The translations under genes were made by a program, and so were the position numbers. A DNA stretch of 64,000 nucleotides from Alphaproteobacteria bacterium (GTDB lineage: Bacteria; Pseudomonadota; Alphaproteobacteria; Micavibrionales; Micavibrionaceae), in NCBI GenBank assembly GCA_016699735.1, contig CP065008.1, forward strand, positions 2,679,962 to 2,743,961, written 5' to 3'. Below the pieces are notes generated by a model. That model had not been told where the DNA came from. It ran no database searches and saw only the letters and a list, made by a program, of their open reading frames with translations. This document shows, piece by piece, positions 15,812 to 25,379 of this stretch; the first letter of the stretch is position 1; every line of letters begins with the position of its first letter.

Positions 15812-16381
15812 CTAACCCACAAACTGATGCAAATGCCGCGTCAGATCCAGCGCGTGCTGGTCGATCGCCAGCCCCATGATGGCGATAAACGCGCCCATCT
15901 CCCACGGCAGCTTGAAGCTCTTGGAAATGATAAACCCGGTATAGACATACCCGGCCAGCGTGATGAACAGCGCATAATTCTCATAGGCCGCGCGGTCCAT
16001 GCCCATCATAAGACACGCCACCACGGGCAGCAGCAGGATGGTGGAGGGAATTGTCATCCAGTTATTCACCGTGACAAACCGCATGAAATGCTCCTCCCGC
16101 CCGTATTGCCGGATCATCAGGTAAACCACCCCGAGAAACAAAAGCGAGGTGATAAGCACCCGCACGGAATGCAGGGTCATAAGATACGTGAACGAAAACC
16201 CGCTTGAAAACGCCGCCAGCAAGGCCAGCAGGACCGGCGATAACACCAGCGGAATCAGGAAGGATTTAACGGCGGCGGACGCAGACCCCTCAAACCTCTG
16301 CAACCCTTGCGGCATAAAAAGGAAAATCTCGAAGCAGCCCAGAAGGCCGTTTCCCCATTCGTCTTTGGAAAAAAATCTCAT
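15812..16381 (-). CDS. Multi-pass membrane protein, paralogue of the gene at 38.6 kb
   Basis: About 189 aa with five or six hydrophobic helices. It is clearly paralogous to the protein at 38568-39131: shared are EIxLFMPxGxxRxxxSxxAAxxSFLxxL, EEHFMRFVTVNNWMTIPS versus EQHFFRFITAANWQGVSG, and YVYTGFIxxxxFKxPWExGxFIAxxxLAxDQ. The overall look recalls the YIP1 superfamily, but this is a guess. The start at 16381 was chosen because homology with the paralogue begins there; a longer frame to 16591 has no such support. The hairpin repeat copy 1 lies directly after the stop codon. Confidence 0.72.
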   Translation of the reverse strand: MRFFSKDEWGNGLLGCFEIFLFMPQGLQRFEGSASAAVKSFLIPLVLSPVLLALLAAFSSGFSFTYLMTLHSVRVLITSLLFLGVVYLMIRQYGREEHFMRFVTVNNWMTIPSTILLLPVVACLMMGMDRAAYENYALFITLAGYVYTGFIISKSFKLPWEMGAFIAIMGLAIDQHALDLTRHLHQFVG

Positions 16382-16481
16382 AGCGGTGCTCTTTCTTTTT
16401 GCAAGGTTAATAAAAGAGACTCGCCTGCTCACCAACGGCGGAACCCAAAAAAACACTCCGCCAAGCCTACAGTCTACGTAA

Positions 16482-17714
<1,233 letters not shown>

Positions 17715-17742
17715 CCTAGCCTTAATAGCAGAGGTTCAAAAA

Positions 17743-17771
17743 AAGCCTTTCTTAATGAAGGGCTTTTTTAT
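17743..17771 (+). terminator. Terminator after ilvC
   Basis: AAGCCTTTC (17743-17751) pairs with GAAGGGCTT (17757-17765) around a five-base loop, with one T-G wobble, followed by a T-run. Confidence 0.85.
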
Positions 17772-17890
17772 TGCGGCGCATTACATTTTCCTTAGGTCAG
17801 ACGACAGAGAGCACCTTTACAACCGCCCGTAAAACCTTAAAGTCGGAACCCGCCTGAGACCGTAAAGGCTCTGCAAAAGCGTTTTGTGGC

Positions 17891-18805
17891 ATGACAACCC
17901 TCGCCGAAAAAGAAGAATGGACAGACCGGCTCCTTCCGGCGGTTCTCTACGCCCTCGGCGCACATTTTCTCTTTGTCGTCATGGGAGCAACGGCGAAATA
18001 TCTTTCCCAGACCCACCACGTCGTCGAAGTCGCCTTCTTCCGCAACCTCTTTGTCGTCATTCCCTTCTTTGCCCTTCTGGTACTAAGCAAACGGCTCGAC
18101 CTGCTCAAGACCAAAAGACCGAAAACCATCGCAATCCGTGCCATCGTTGGCTCCTTAAGCCTCATCGTGACCTTCGGCGCACAATCCCTGCTTCCGCTCT
18201 CGAATGCCACGGTCCTGCTCTATATGTCCACCCTGCTGACCCCGGCCTTCGCCTATATTTTCCTCAAGGAACGCGTCGGCGCCCACCGCTGGGCCGCGAT
18301 CATTGTGGGCATGAGCGGCGTTCTGGTCATCGCCGCGCCCAGCAGCCAGATCAGCGCCATCGGCCTCCTTCTCGCCCTTTTTGCGGCAACCCTCCACGCC
18401 TCGATGTATACGATGCTCCGCCACCTCAAGGCTGAATCCGCCATCACCGTGACTTTTTACTTCGTGCTGGCCGGAATGATCCTGCCCGGTCTGTGTATGC
18501 CATGGTTCGCCAAGGGAATCGCATGGGACGAAGCGTGGCTCTTCCTTCTCGTCGGCGCCTCGGGCGGCTTCGCGCAGCTCTGCCTGACCAACGCCTATAA
18601 ATACGCCCCCGCCGCCGTTATCACGCCTTTCGCCTACACCTCCCTGCTCTGGAGCACGCTGATGGACAGCATGATCTGGAACAATCCACCGGGTGGCTCG
18701 ATCTTTACCGGCGCGTCCATCATCATCGCCGCCCAGCTCTACATCCTCTACCGCGAACACGTGAACCGCCAGAAAACCTCCCATCTCAAGAGCGAGATCC
18801 CGTAA
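17891..18805 (+). CDS. EamA/DMT-family transporter
   Basis: Ten-helix drug/metabolite-superfamily transporter of 304 aa. The first EamA repeat (about 15-150) includes LSQTHHVVEVAFFRNLFVV and NATVLLYMSTLLTPAFAYIF, followed by LKERVGAHRWAA. The second (about 160-290) includes YAPAAVITPFAYTSLLWSTL. The cytoplasmic tail is basic and hydrophilic. A close relative starts one base after the stop of this gene, so the two form a tandem operon and may work as a pair or heterodimer. Substrate unknown. Confidence 0.88.
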   Translation: MTTLAEKEEWTDRLLPAVLYALGAHFLFVVMGATAKYLSQTHHVVEVAFFRNLFVVIPFFALLVLSKRLDLLKTKRPKTIAIRAIVGSLSLIVTFGAQSLLPLSNATVLLYMSTLLTPAFAYIFLKERVGAHRWAAIIVGMSGVLVIAAPSSQISAIGLLLALFAATLHASMYTMLRHLKAESAITVTFYFVLAGMILPGLCMPWFAKGIAWDEAWLFLLVGASGGFAQLCLTNAYKYAPAAVITPFAYTSLLWSTLMDSMIWNNPPGGSIFTGASIIIAAQLYILYREHVNRQKTSHLKSEIP

Positions 18806-18806
18806 A

Positions 18807-19709
18807 GTGGCCGCAGCAAAAAAAGATCACCTGATGGCGGCCATCGCCTACGCGCTCTTCAACGCGCTGATGCTCTCGGCGATGAGCCTGTTCGCAAAAA
18901 TGCTGCGCGAATATTTCGGCCCCTTCGAGGTCACTTTCTTCCGCAACGTCTTCTCGCTCATCGCCCTGATGCTCTGGCTCTTCTTCGCAAGAAAACTTTA
19001 CATTCTCGAAACCGAACGCCCATGGGCCCACCTGATACGCAGCTTCATCGGCACAATAGGAATCATTCTGGGCGCACAGGCACTGGGCATGATGCCGCTG
19101 GCCGAAACCACGATCCTGCTCTTCACCTCGCCGCTCTTCGTGGTCCTGCTCTCCTATCCCGTTCTGGGCGAACGGGTGGGAATCTACCGCCTCAGCGCCG
19201 TCGCCATCGGCTTTACCGGCGTCCTGATCATGGCCAACCCCTCCGAACCCGCCGACCAGTTGCCCCTGTTGGGAATTCTTGTAGGCCTCGGCTGGGGTCT
19301 GTCGTCGGGGATGGTCGATATCTGCCTGCGCTGGATCGGCCGGACGGAGGGATCGACCACCACGACATTTTACTTCGTCCTCTTCGGCACGATCGCCTGC
19401 GGAATGCACTGGCCCTTCGCCGAAGTGAAGGACGGCGGCTTCTCCACCGACAGCGCCCTGCTCATCATTGGCCTCGGCGCCACGGGCCTTCTCTCCCTTC
19501 TCGCCAAATCCCAAAGCTTCCGGCTCGGCGAGGCCGCGCTCGTCTCCCCCATCTCCTACACCATGATTATCTGGGCGATGATTTTCGATTACCTGTTCTG
19601 GGACAAAATCCCCAAGCCCCACGTCTATCTCGGCGCGACCATCATCATCGCCAGCAACATCTTCATCCTCTACCGCGAACACAAAAAGCGGCAAATAAAA
19701 GAAGCCTAA
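18807..19709 (+). CDS. EamA/DMT-family transporter (tandem with the previous gene)
   Basis: 300 aa, about ten hydrophobic helices. Shared with the upstream gene are the FEVTFFRNVFSLIALML helix and the LGERVGIYRLSAVAIGFTGV motif after helix 4. The second repeat includes GEAALVSPISYTMIIWAMI, and the tail REHKKRQIKEA is basic. The likely start is GTG at 18807, one base after the preceding stop; an ATG at 18834 is an alternative that removes nine residues. Its stop codon overlaps the end of the convergent gene at 19706. Confidence 0.87.
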   Translation: MAAAKKDHLMAAIAYALFNALMLSAMSLFAKMLREYFGPFEVTFFRNVFSLIALMLWLFFARKLYILETERPWAHLIRSFIGTIGIILGAQALGMMPLAETTILLFTSPLFVVLLSYPVLGERVGIYRLSAVAIGFTGVLIMANPSEPADQLPLLGILVGLGWGLSSGMVDICLRWIGRTEGSTTTTFYFVLFGTIACGMHWPFAEVKDGGFSTDSALLIIGLGATGLLSLLAKSQSFRLGEAALVSPISYTMIIWAMIFDYLFWDKIPKPHVYLGATIIIASNIFILYREHKKRQIKEA

Positions 19710-20086
19710 AGATCGCTCATCGACAATCCATCAGGCATCGCGGTTCCAATATCCATCGGCGTTGGCATCGCAAGATTGGCTTGATACGGCGCCAGCACCC
19801 CCTGCATAAAGTCCGTCTGCATCAGACCGCCATCGCCCGTAAACCCGACCACATCGGCGATCCACCCGAAAGAATCACGGATGAACGCCACCCACGACTG
19901 CGCGACCATATTCGTCGGATCATGAAAAATCGGAAAAAAGATCGGATCGAGAAAAACCTGCCACGCCACAGCAGCCACAAGGCCAATCGTCGCAATCTCC
20001 ACCGCCTTGGTAAAGACGCGGGTCAACAACCCCTTCACCGGCTTGGCTTGCGTGAAGGAATCTTCGTCGGCGGTATCGGAAAACAT
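19706..20086 (-). CDS. Hypothetical protein with one membrane helix
   Basis: 126 aa, unrecognised. It has a charged N-terminus, one hydrophobic helix (VEIATIGLVAAVAWQVFLDP, about residues 29-48), and an outward Pro/Met/Asp-rich part (DPTNMVAQSWVAF, DVVGFTGDGGLMQTDFMQGV). The start at 20086 is chosen for GAGG seven bases upstream; a longer frame to 20242 would run across two Fur-like boxes. The gene diverges from the 20.2-22.4 kb operon across those boxes, so all three may be iron-regulated. Function unknown. Confidence 0.6.
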   Translation of the reverse strand: MFSDTADEDSFTQAKPVKGLLTRVFTKAVEIATIGLVAAVAWQVFLDPIFFPIFHDPTNMVAQSWVAFIRDSFGWIADVVGFTGDGGLMQTDFMQGVLAPYQANLAMPTPMDIGTAMPDGLSMSDL

Positions 20087-20115
20087 GAAAGGCCTCAAAC
20101 TTTGCTCTTGTAAAT

Positions 20116-20134
20116 GATAGTAAGAATCATTATC
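20116..20134. promoter_or_regulatory. Fur-like box 1
   Basis: GATAGTAAGAATCATTATC matches the classical 19-base Fur box at 16 positions. It lies 29 bases upstream of the minus-strand gene starting at 20086, where a repressor would block its promoter. Confidence 0.62.
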
Positions 20135-20158
20135 AATAAGCACCAGAGAGGTCAAGTT

Positions 20159-20177
20159 AATAATAACTCTCATTATC
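20159..20177. promoter_or_regulatory. Fur-like box 2
   Basis: AATAATAACTCTCATTATC matches the classical Fur box at about 14-15 of 19 positions, best in its right half. It lies 40 bases before the ATG at 20218, on the side of the plus-strand operon. Confidence 0.5.
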
Positions 20178-20217
20178 ATTAACGCCCCGCAAACGAAACA
20201 GATACTTGGAGTCCCTG

Positions 20218-20703
20218 ATGCATAAAAACTGGAATATGGCATTTAAAGCAGCCGTAGCGGGCTGGGTTTTGACGGCGGCCTCGGCCTCTGCTGACCCGCA
20301 GATAACCGTGCAGCATCCCCCCTCGGTGACCCTGATGGGCGGGCAAAGAACGCGAACGGTGGATTGCGGCACTCTTGTACGCTTTCCGCAGCGCCCGACA
20401 GAACTCTGGGCAAGCTGCGCCTTCGCGCAGCAGGTCGACTCCAACGGCCAGAAAATCTGCTCGGTCACCGATAATATGCCCGCCGGAGAGCGCGAGCAAA
20501 AAAACGCCCTCTCCATCGCCCTCTACCAATCCTTGATCCACTTCGCCCGCGTCCATCATGACTGTGTGGCGCAGGCGGGCGCGGTCGATTCCCGCCTAGG
20601 AAGAAACGCAGACGCGATCTACGGACCAGGCTGGCAGGGCAAGACCTCCTGCACACTGATTCAGGCCCGCGATCAATGCCGCGCCGCGATGGACCTGGAA
20701 TGA
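20218..20703 (+). CDS. Exported hypothetical protein, possibly iron-regulated
   Basis: 161 aa with a signal peptide (MHKNWNMAFKAAVAGWVLTA, cleavage probably after ASASA). The mature part has five or six Cys (VDCGTLV, ASCAFAQ, ICSVTDN, HHDCVAQ, TSCTLI, DQCRAAM), suggesting disulfides in the periplasm. No family recognised. GGAG lies six bases before the ATG at 20218; a TTG at 20206 is in frame but unlikely. Two Fur-like boxes upstream suggest repression by iron or manganese. Its stop codon overlaps the next start (ATGA), so translation of the two is coupled. Confidence 0.72.
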   Translation: MHKNWNMAFKAAVAGWVLTAASASADPQITVQHPPSVTLMGGQRTRTVDCGTLVRFPQRPTELWASCAFAQQVDSNGQKICSVTDNMPAGEREQKNALSIALYQSLIHFARVHHDCVAQAGAVDSRLGRNADAIYGPGWQGKTSCTLIQARDQCRAAMDLE

Positions 20704-22397
20704 ACGCGCATCAGCAGGAAGAGGCCGTTATCGGCATTCTCGAAAGCGAAACCTTCGCGCATCTCTGGTCCAGGCATTACAGAACCCGTCGGCATGAAAA
20801 TGCTGCACGGTCCTATGCTGCGGAAATCAGGGAACACACGGCCAAAGAAACACCGATTGATCCCCGCCTTCTTAAATTCATGATCGAGTTGGTGCGCCTG
20901 GAGGCCTTGGCTGTTGCTAATAGCACAGAAAAGCAAGAACCCGACGCGCCCGCATTATTGAAAAATTTGCAGCAACTCCGCCTCGACCTGGAAGCAAGGA
21001 CACAGGGGCGCCCCCTTCCCACCCGCGAAGGCCTTACTAACGAACAGAAAAAAATTCTCGACATGGTCGAACGCCAGACGGCAACAAAGCCGTTCCGTCC
21101 CGTATCTTCTTTGCTCAACGCAGTCAGACGCACAGCCCTCCATATCGCACACGACGCCAAAGACCACCCCATCGCCTTCTCCGGCCTTCTCGCCGCCTCT
21201 CTGGGCACGCTGGCGTTCATGCGGGCACGGCTGGGTAATTCGGCGACAATCTATATCGACCCCGCCGCAACGACCATGACCAATTTCAGTCTCGATTCCA
21301 TGGACAATCCGGCGGCAACGCTCGAAACCGATCAGGCCTTCCTGAATATGGATTTCCAGCCCAGCTGCCACGACCACCTCAGCCAGCTCATGGGTCAGAA
21401 CACAGCAGATTTTGTAAAGCAAACCCTTGATATGGCGGGTATGTTCCCTGCACATTGCAGCAAGCTGAAAACATTGGCCGAAGAGGCCCAAAATAATCTG
21501 GAGAGAAGCTATAATTTCGTCAACAGTCGCCTGGAAATGCTCATCAGGGATCCCGCGACAGACATCGCACAGCGTCTGATCCCTGACTCCCCGTTTCTAA
21601 GCGCCTTTAACCAGTCCGCACACAGCACGGCCGAATTCATTTACGCTCTGAACACAGTTGAAAACGTGGTTGTGCATACTCTGATTTTTGCCTCTTCTGT
21701 TCTGGCCGCAGCAAAACTCGGAACCATGGAGTCAGAGGAAATAAGGGCACTAAGACAGGACATCGGTGATTTCGCCTATCGGCAGGTGCGCTTGAACCCT
21801 GCAGCATTGGCTTTGGGAACCGCAGGCTCCGCCACAGCCTTGATCATGCACGGTGGAATCAATCCCGATACGCTCTGGGCCGGACTGGCGGGAGTCTTGG
21901 TCGGACGGATCATTCACAACGGAATACGCCGCGCCCACGCGCTTGAATTCGTGAAGGCCTCTGCCCCCTCCAGCCTGTCCGTCAGCCGACAGGAGGCACA
22001 AGATGCTGACCCTATCCTGATAACAGGAGACAACAAGGCAGGCGACCCAAACTCCGGCGCCTCCTCCCGCAGAACATGGTGGAACAACGTAACAAAACCG
22101 GCGGCCGGAGTAGGCACTCTGGTCATCCTGACCACGATAGATTCTTTAGCAACAGGAGGACAAGTCGCAGGAAACATCATGGGAGCTCTGGGGGTAACGA
22201 TTCCCTTTCTCGCTTACAACCTCCCCGAGGACGCCGCGCTCCACATCATTTTCGGCATCGCAGGAGGCATCGCGGGCGCAGCATGGGCAGGAACCTCTAA
22301 TGCTATAAACGCGCTGAAAAGAGCAATCCTGAACATCGGAACCCCGCAGCAAAACCAAATAGATATAGGCAACAACGACGAACCGTCACAAAGATAA
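20700..22397 (+). CDS. Large membrane protein of unknown function
   Basis: 565 aa, unrecognised. The N-terminal 150 residues are hydrophilic and helical (LLKNLQQLRLDLEARTQG and similar). A hydrophobic segment follows (IAFSGLLAASLGTLAFM), then about 130 residues likely outside the membrane with two Cys (QPSCHDHL, PAHCSKL). Further hydrophobic segments are VVVHTLIFASSVLAAAKLG, LALGTAGSATALIMHG, TLWAGLAGVLVGRIIHNG and a Gly/Ala-rich C-terminal pair including IIFGIAGGIAGAAWAG. Start at 20700 from the ATGA overlap with the exported Cys-rich protein. The coupling and the upstream Fur-like boxes suggest the two gene products act together at the inner membrane. Confidence 0.7.
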   Translation: MNAHQQEEAVIGILESETFAHLWSRHYRTRRHENAARSYAAEIREHTAKETPIDPRLLKFMIELVRLEALAVANSTEKQEPDAPALLKNLQQLRLDLEARTQGRPLPTREGLTNEQKKILDMVERQTATKPFRPVSSLLNAVRRTALHIAHDAKDHPIAFSGLLAASLGTLAFMRARLGNSATIYIDPAATTMTNFSLDSMDNPAATLETDQAFLNMDFQPSCHDHLSQLMGQNTADFVKQTLDMAGMFPAHCSKLKTLAEEAQNNLERSYNFVNSRLEMLIRDPATDIAQRLIPDSPFLSAFNQSAHSTAEFIYALNTVENVVVHTLIFASSVLAAAKLGTMESEEIRALRQDIGDFAYRQVRLNPAALALGTAGSATALIMHGGINPDTLWAGLAGVLVGRIIHNGIRRAHALEFVKASAPSSLSVSRQEAQDADPILITGDNKAGDPNSGASSRRTWWNNVTKPAAGVGTLVILTTIDSLATGGQVAGNIMGALGVTIPFLAYNLPEDAALHIIFGIAGGIAGAAWAGTSNAINALKRAILNIGTPQQNQIDIGNNDEPSQR

Positions 22398-22410
22398 GCT
22401 GCGAGGAAGA

Positions 22411-24294
22411 CTAATCAGACTTCCGGCACCAGAATCTGTACATCCCGGCAAAGGTCTCCGGCTTTCGGACCTCCCACTTCGCCCAGTTTTTGAGGTTCGT
22501 CGCCTGCGGATCGTCGGGAAAGGCCTTCACATAGTTGTCAATAACGCTCTGCTGGATATAGAATTTGATGAACGCCAGCCCAAGCGTCTCAAGACAATCA
22601 TGCACCTGATCCAGATCGAACTGATGCTCCTGCACATGGAACAACAGGTCGCGGCACTCCGGCATTGTGTAATAATCGGGAATCTCCGCAAGCGTTTTAA
22701 GAGTGGAAAATTTCAGGTGCTTATTGGCGTCGCGCCGGAACTCGCGGATCGAGACGGCGTCATTCCCGATTCCTTTGGCCAAAATCTGCGCCCGCGCCTC
22801 GTTCACCGCCTTGCGCGCCAATCGGCTGTAAAGCGCAATCCGCATGAGTCCATCCGGCTTCAGAAGACCCGTCAAAACCCGCCACCCATCCAGAGGCTCC
22901 TTAAGATGATGCAGCACGCCCGAACAGGCAATGTAATCGAACCGCTCCTCGAGCAGTCCAAGCTCAAGGATATCGCCGTGCTGGAAGGTGACGTTGGGAA
23001 TCCCGAACGCCTCCGCCTGCATAATCCCATAGGCCAGACTGGCCTTGCTGAGATCGACCGCCAGAACCTCGGCATCGGGAAACACGCAGGCCAACTCCAG
23101 CGCCTCGCGCCCTGTCCCGCATCCGGCCACCAGAATCTTCGCCGACTTGCCTGTAAAAACCCCTTCCACGCTTTCGTCGCGGATGACCTTGGACAAATAG
23201 CTCCTTCGTGGATAGGGAAACTCTTCATACTGCACTTGAACCGCCATGGACGTATGATTCTCTATGAGTGTCAGTTCAAAAATATCCTTGCGGATTTTCT
23301 CCATGGTAAAAAAATCGTCAATCTGCCCCTTGGGAATCTGCGAGACATGATCCCCACCGGGTAAAATCTCGGCAATCTTCCGGGCCTTTTTAAGGTGATA
23401 CAGGGGCACATAACACCCGAGTATCGCAAGCTCCACCAATTCAATCTCCTCAGCCGCCTGCTTCTCTATTGTCTTTTTCAACGCGGCGACCAGGGTCTGT
23501 TCCTCCTCTGTCTCCTCGAAAATATAATCCGTGAGAAAGCAATAGCGCGACAGCGCACAGGCCAGAAACTCCCGCGTCTGCTCATCGAACGGATTGCGCC
23601 CGGTCACGCTCTCCAGCAACACGCGCCGCAGATGCATCGCCCAGCGCTCGAACCCGGCATCGGGAACGATAAACAGCCCCAGCCCGGTCAGAAAGAACGC
23701 ATCCTGAAAGACCTCAGTGGATCCCATCCGGTCGAACGCCGCCCGAAAGGCCGCATAATCCTTGTGCCGGGAAAGCTTGTACGCCGTCGAAAAATTCTCG
23801 TCGGATTCAATGATGCTCAGCCAGCACCGCCCCATATCGACAAGGTCCAGCCCCGGCGTCTCAAGACAGGCCAGCAAAACACCCTTGAGATTCTCGTTGA
23901 TCTTCTTGAACGTCAGCGTTCGCATGATCTGGATCAGGCGGTGCTTGTAAACATCCGATGAGGGATCGGCCGCCACGCCCTGCGCGAATTGCTCGATCGC
24001 CTGCATCCCGTGACCGAGCGAGAGATAAATATCCCCGAGGACACCATAAGACGGGGCAAAATAAGGGTTTACGGCGATGGCCTTTTTAAGGCTCGCAATC
24101 GCCTCGTTCGTAAACTCCTGCATATTGAGAACAACGCCCAGACCATGATAGGCCTCGGGATTTTCGCTCAGAGAGAGAGATTTGCGGAACAAAGCCTCCG
24201 CGTCATCAAAACGTCCATTCCTGACGCAGTCCCATCCTCTTGTGCAGGCCTGCTGCGCCGACCCTGATGTTAGGGCTGATCTTGTTTCGCGCAT
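22411..24294 (-). CDS. TPR protein fused to a SAM-dependent methyltransferase
   Basis: 627 aa. TPR-like helices occupy about residues 15-125: GRFDDAEALFRKSLSLSENP, AYHGLGVVLNMQEFTNEAI and SYGVLGDIYLSLGHGMQAIE. A helical linker covers about 130-330. A class I methyltransferase domain follows at about 355-500: ILVAGCGTGREALELA is the SAM-binding loop, then AEVLAVDLSKASLAYG, FQHGDILEL and FDYIACSGVLHHLKEPLDGW. Similar fusions are common in alphaproteobacteria, often with unknown substrates. No operon partner: a 57-base gap separates it from the gene at 24352-24834. Confidence 0.85.
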   Translation of the reverse strand: MRETRSALTSGSAQQACTRGWDCVRNGRFDDAEALFRKSLSLSENPEAYHGLGVVLNMQEFTNEAIASLKKAIAVNPYFAPSYGVLGDIYLSLGHGMQAIEQFAQGVAADPSSDVYKHRLIQIMRTLTFKKINENLKGVLLACLETPGLDLVDMGRCWLSIIESDENFSTAYKLSRHKDYAAFRAAFDRMGSTEVFQDAFFLTGLGLFIVPDAGFERWAMHLRRVLLESVTGRNPFDEQTREFLACALSRYCFLTDYIFEETEEEQTLVAALKKTIEKQAAEEIELVELAILGCYVPLYHLKKARKIAEILPGGDHVSQIPKGQIDDFFTMEKIRKDIFELTLIENHTSMAVQVQYEEFPYPRRSYLSKVIRDESVEGVFTGKSAKILVAGCGTGREALELACVFPDAEVLAVDLSKASLAYGIMQAEAFGIPNVTFQHGDILELGLLEERFDYIACSGVLHHLKEPLDGWRVLTGLLKPDGLMRIALYSRLARKAVNEARAQILAKGIGNDAVSIREFRRDANKHLKFSTLKTLAEIPDYYTMPECRDLLFHVQEHQFDLDQVHDCLETLGLAFIKFYIQQSVIDNYVKAFPDDPQATNLKNWAKWEVRKPETFAGMYRFWCRKSD

Positions 24295-24351
24295 ATCACC
24301 AAATCCCTGGAACCCGCACGGTTCTAAGCCGATGAAAGCCGAGCAGGAACG

Positions 24352-24834
24352 TCAGTATTGCTGAAGTCCGTACTTGTTATAAACGCCCAGCGGGTCGTCA
24401 TCAAGTTCCCGGTAATAGACATAGAACATGCCGTCCTCTTCACCCTTGGTGATGCCGAACACATGATCCACGAACTGCAAAACCCGGCGGCGGTCCAACC
24501 CCGATAAGCGCATATAGGTTTCGCCCACCTCAAGCACCGGAATATCCTCGTCACCGATATACTGGTCGGAGACAATGTCATAAGCATAGAAATCGCGCAT
24601 GATCCGTTTGGCGTCTCCGGCATCCTTGATCCAGGCTTCGGGCGTCCACTGGTCATCGTCCCACAGCGAACGCTGCGAAATCTGCTGGTTGCCCAGATAC
24701 GGTTTAAAATCCAGATTCTTCCAGTGGCTCGGCCACCAGCCCCACACCCACGGCTTGGGCTCAGCATGAACCGGATTCTGGGCGAAAACAAGGAGGGTTC
24801 CAAAAAGAAGGAGGGGAACAGCAAGGAAACGCAT
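24352..24834 (-). CDS. Exported hypothetical protein
   Basis: 160 aa with a signal peptide (MRFLAVPLLLFGTLLVFAQN, cleavage after VHA). The mature part is rich in Trp and acidic residues (WVWGWWPSHWKNLDFKPYLG). The C-terminal half has a small compact domain (EVGETYMRLSGLDRRRVLQF, then VDHVFGI and FYVYYRELDDDPLGVYNKYG). No family recognised. AAGG lies eight bases upstream of the ATG. It diverges from the FlgC-like gene. Confidence 0.72.
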   Translation of the reverse strand: MRFLAVPLLLFGTLLVFAQNPVHAEPKPWVWGWWPSHWKNLDFKPYLGNQQISQRSLWDDDQWTPEAWIKDAGDAKRIMRDFYAYDIVSDQYIGDEDIPVLEVGETYMRLSGLDRRRVLQFVDHVFGITKGEEDGMFYVYYRELDDDPLGVYNKYGLQQY

Positions 24835-24892
24835 GAGTCTAACCTTTTGAAATTACTCACAATTATTAGAAAGAACAAATTAACGCCCCCTA

Positions 24893-24901
24893 TGGTATAA
24901 T
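24893..24901 (+). promoter_or_regulatory. Extended -10 promoter placing the transcript start at the start codon
   Basis: TGG-TATAAT: a perfect -10 (24896-24901) with the extended TGn element; no convincing -35. The ATG of the next gene begins seven bases after the -10, so transcription would start at or next to the start codon, giving a leaderless message. No ribosome site is seen. Confidence 0.5.
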
Positions 24902-24907
24902 AAAACC

Positions 24908-25312
24908 ATGATAAAAGCTATCGGAATAGCATTAAACGGACTGAATGCGGCCACCCAGCGGCTGAACGCCAGCGCCTCCAATATCGCTAACCTGACCACC
25001 GCAGGGTCATTGGAAGAAGGCGGACAGGCGCCCTACACACCCCTGACGACGGTTTCCAAGTCTTTGGGTGAACCCACGGGCGGCGTCAGAACGGACGTGG
25101 TTCCCAAAAACCCGCCCTTCGTCCCGGCCTACGATCCCGACTCCCCCTTCGCGGATGATCAGGGCATCATCGGCCTGCCGAACATCAGCCTGGAAGAGGA
25201 AATCGTGAACCTCAAGCTCTCCGAAATCACCTACAAGGCCAATATAGCCACGATAAAAGCCTCCGAAGACATGAGCAAGGAGCTGCTCAGCATCTTCGAC
25301 GACGAGGTCTGA
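24908..25312 (+). CDS. FlgC-like flagellar rod protein (orphan)
   Basis: 134 aa. The N-terminus, IALNGLNAATQRLNASASNI followed by ANLTTAG, is the flagellar rod/hook signature. The C-terminus, NISLEEEIVNLKLSEITYKA followed by NIATIKASEDM, is the matching rod C-terminal helix that builds the axial coiled coil, and PYTPL, PAYDPDSPFADDQGII correspond to the FlgC middle part. This is FlgC length. It is a single gene with no other flagellar gene in the window, so it may be a divergent or specialised rod subunit. Assignment to the rod family is firm; exact role is not. Confidence 0.8.
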   Translation: MIKAIGIALNGLNAATQRLNASASNIANLTTAGSLEEGGQAPYTPLTTVSKSLGEPTGGVRTDVVPKNPPFVPAYDPDSPFADDQGIIGLPNISLEEEIVNLKLSEITYKANIATIKASEDMSKELLSIFDDEV

Positions 25313-25379
25313 CCGCCCCCCTGCCCCAACGCACTTTTTTCCCCTTGCCCACCCCCCGCTTTTGCTGAACAATCACGCC

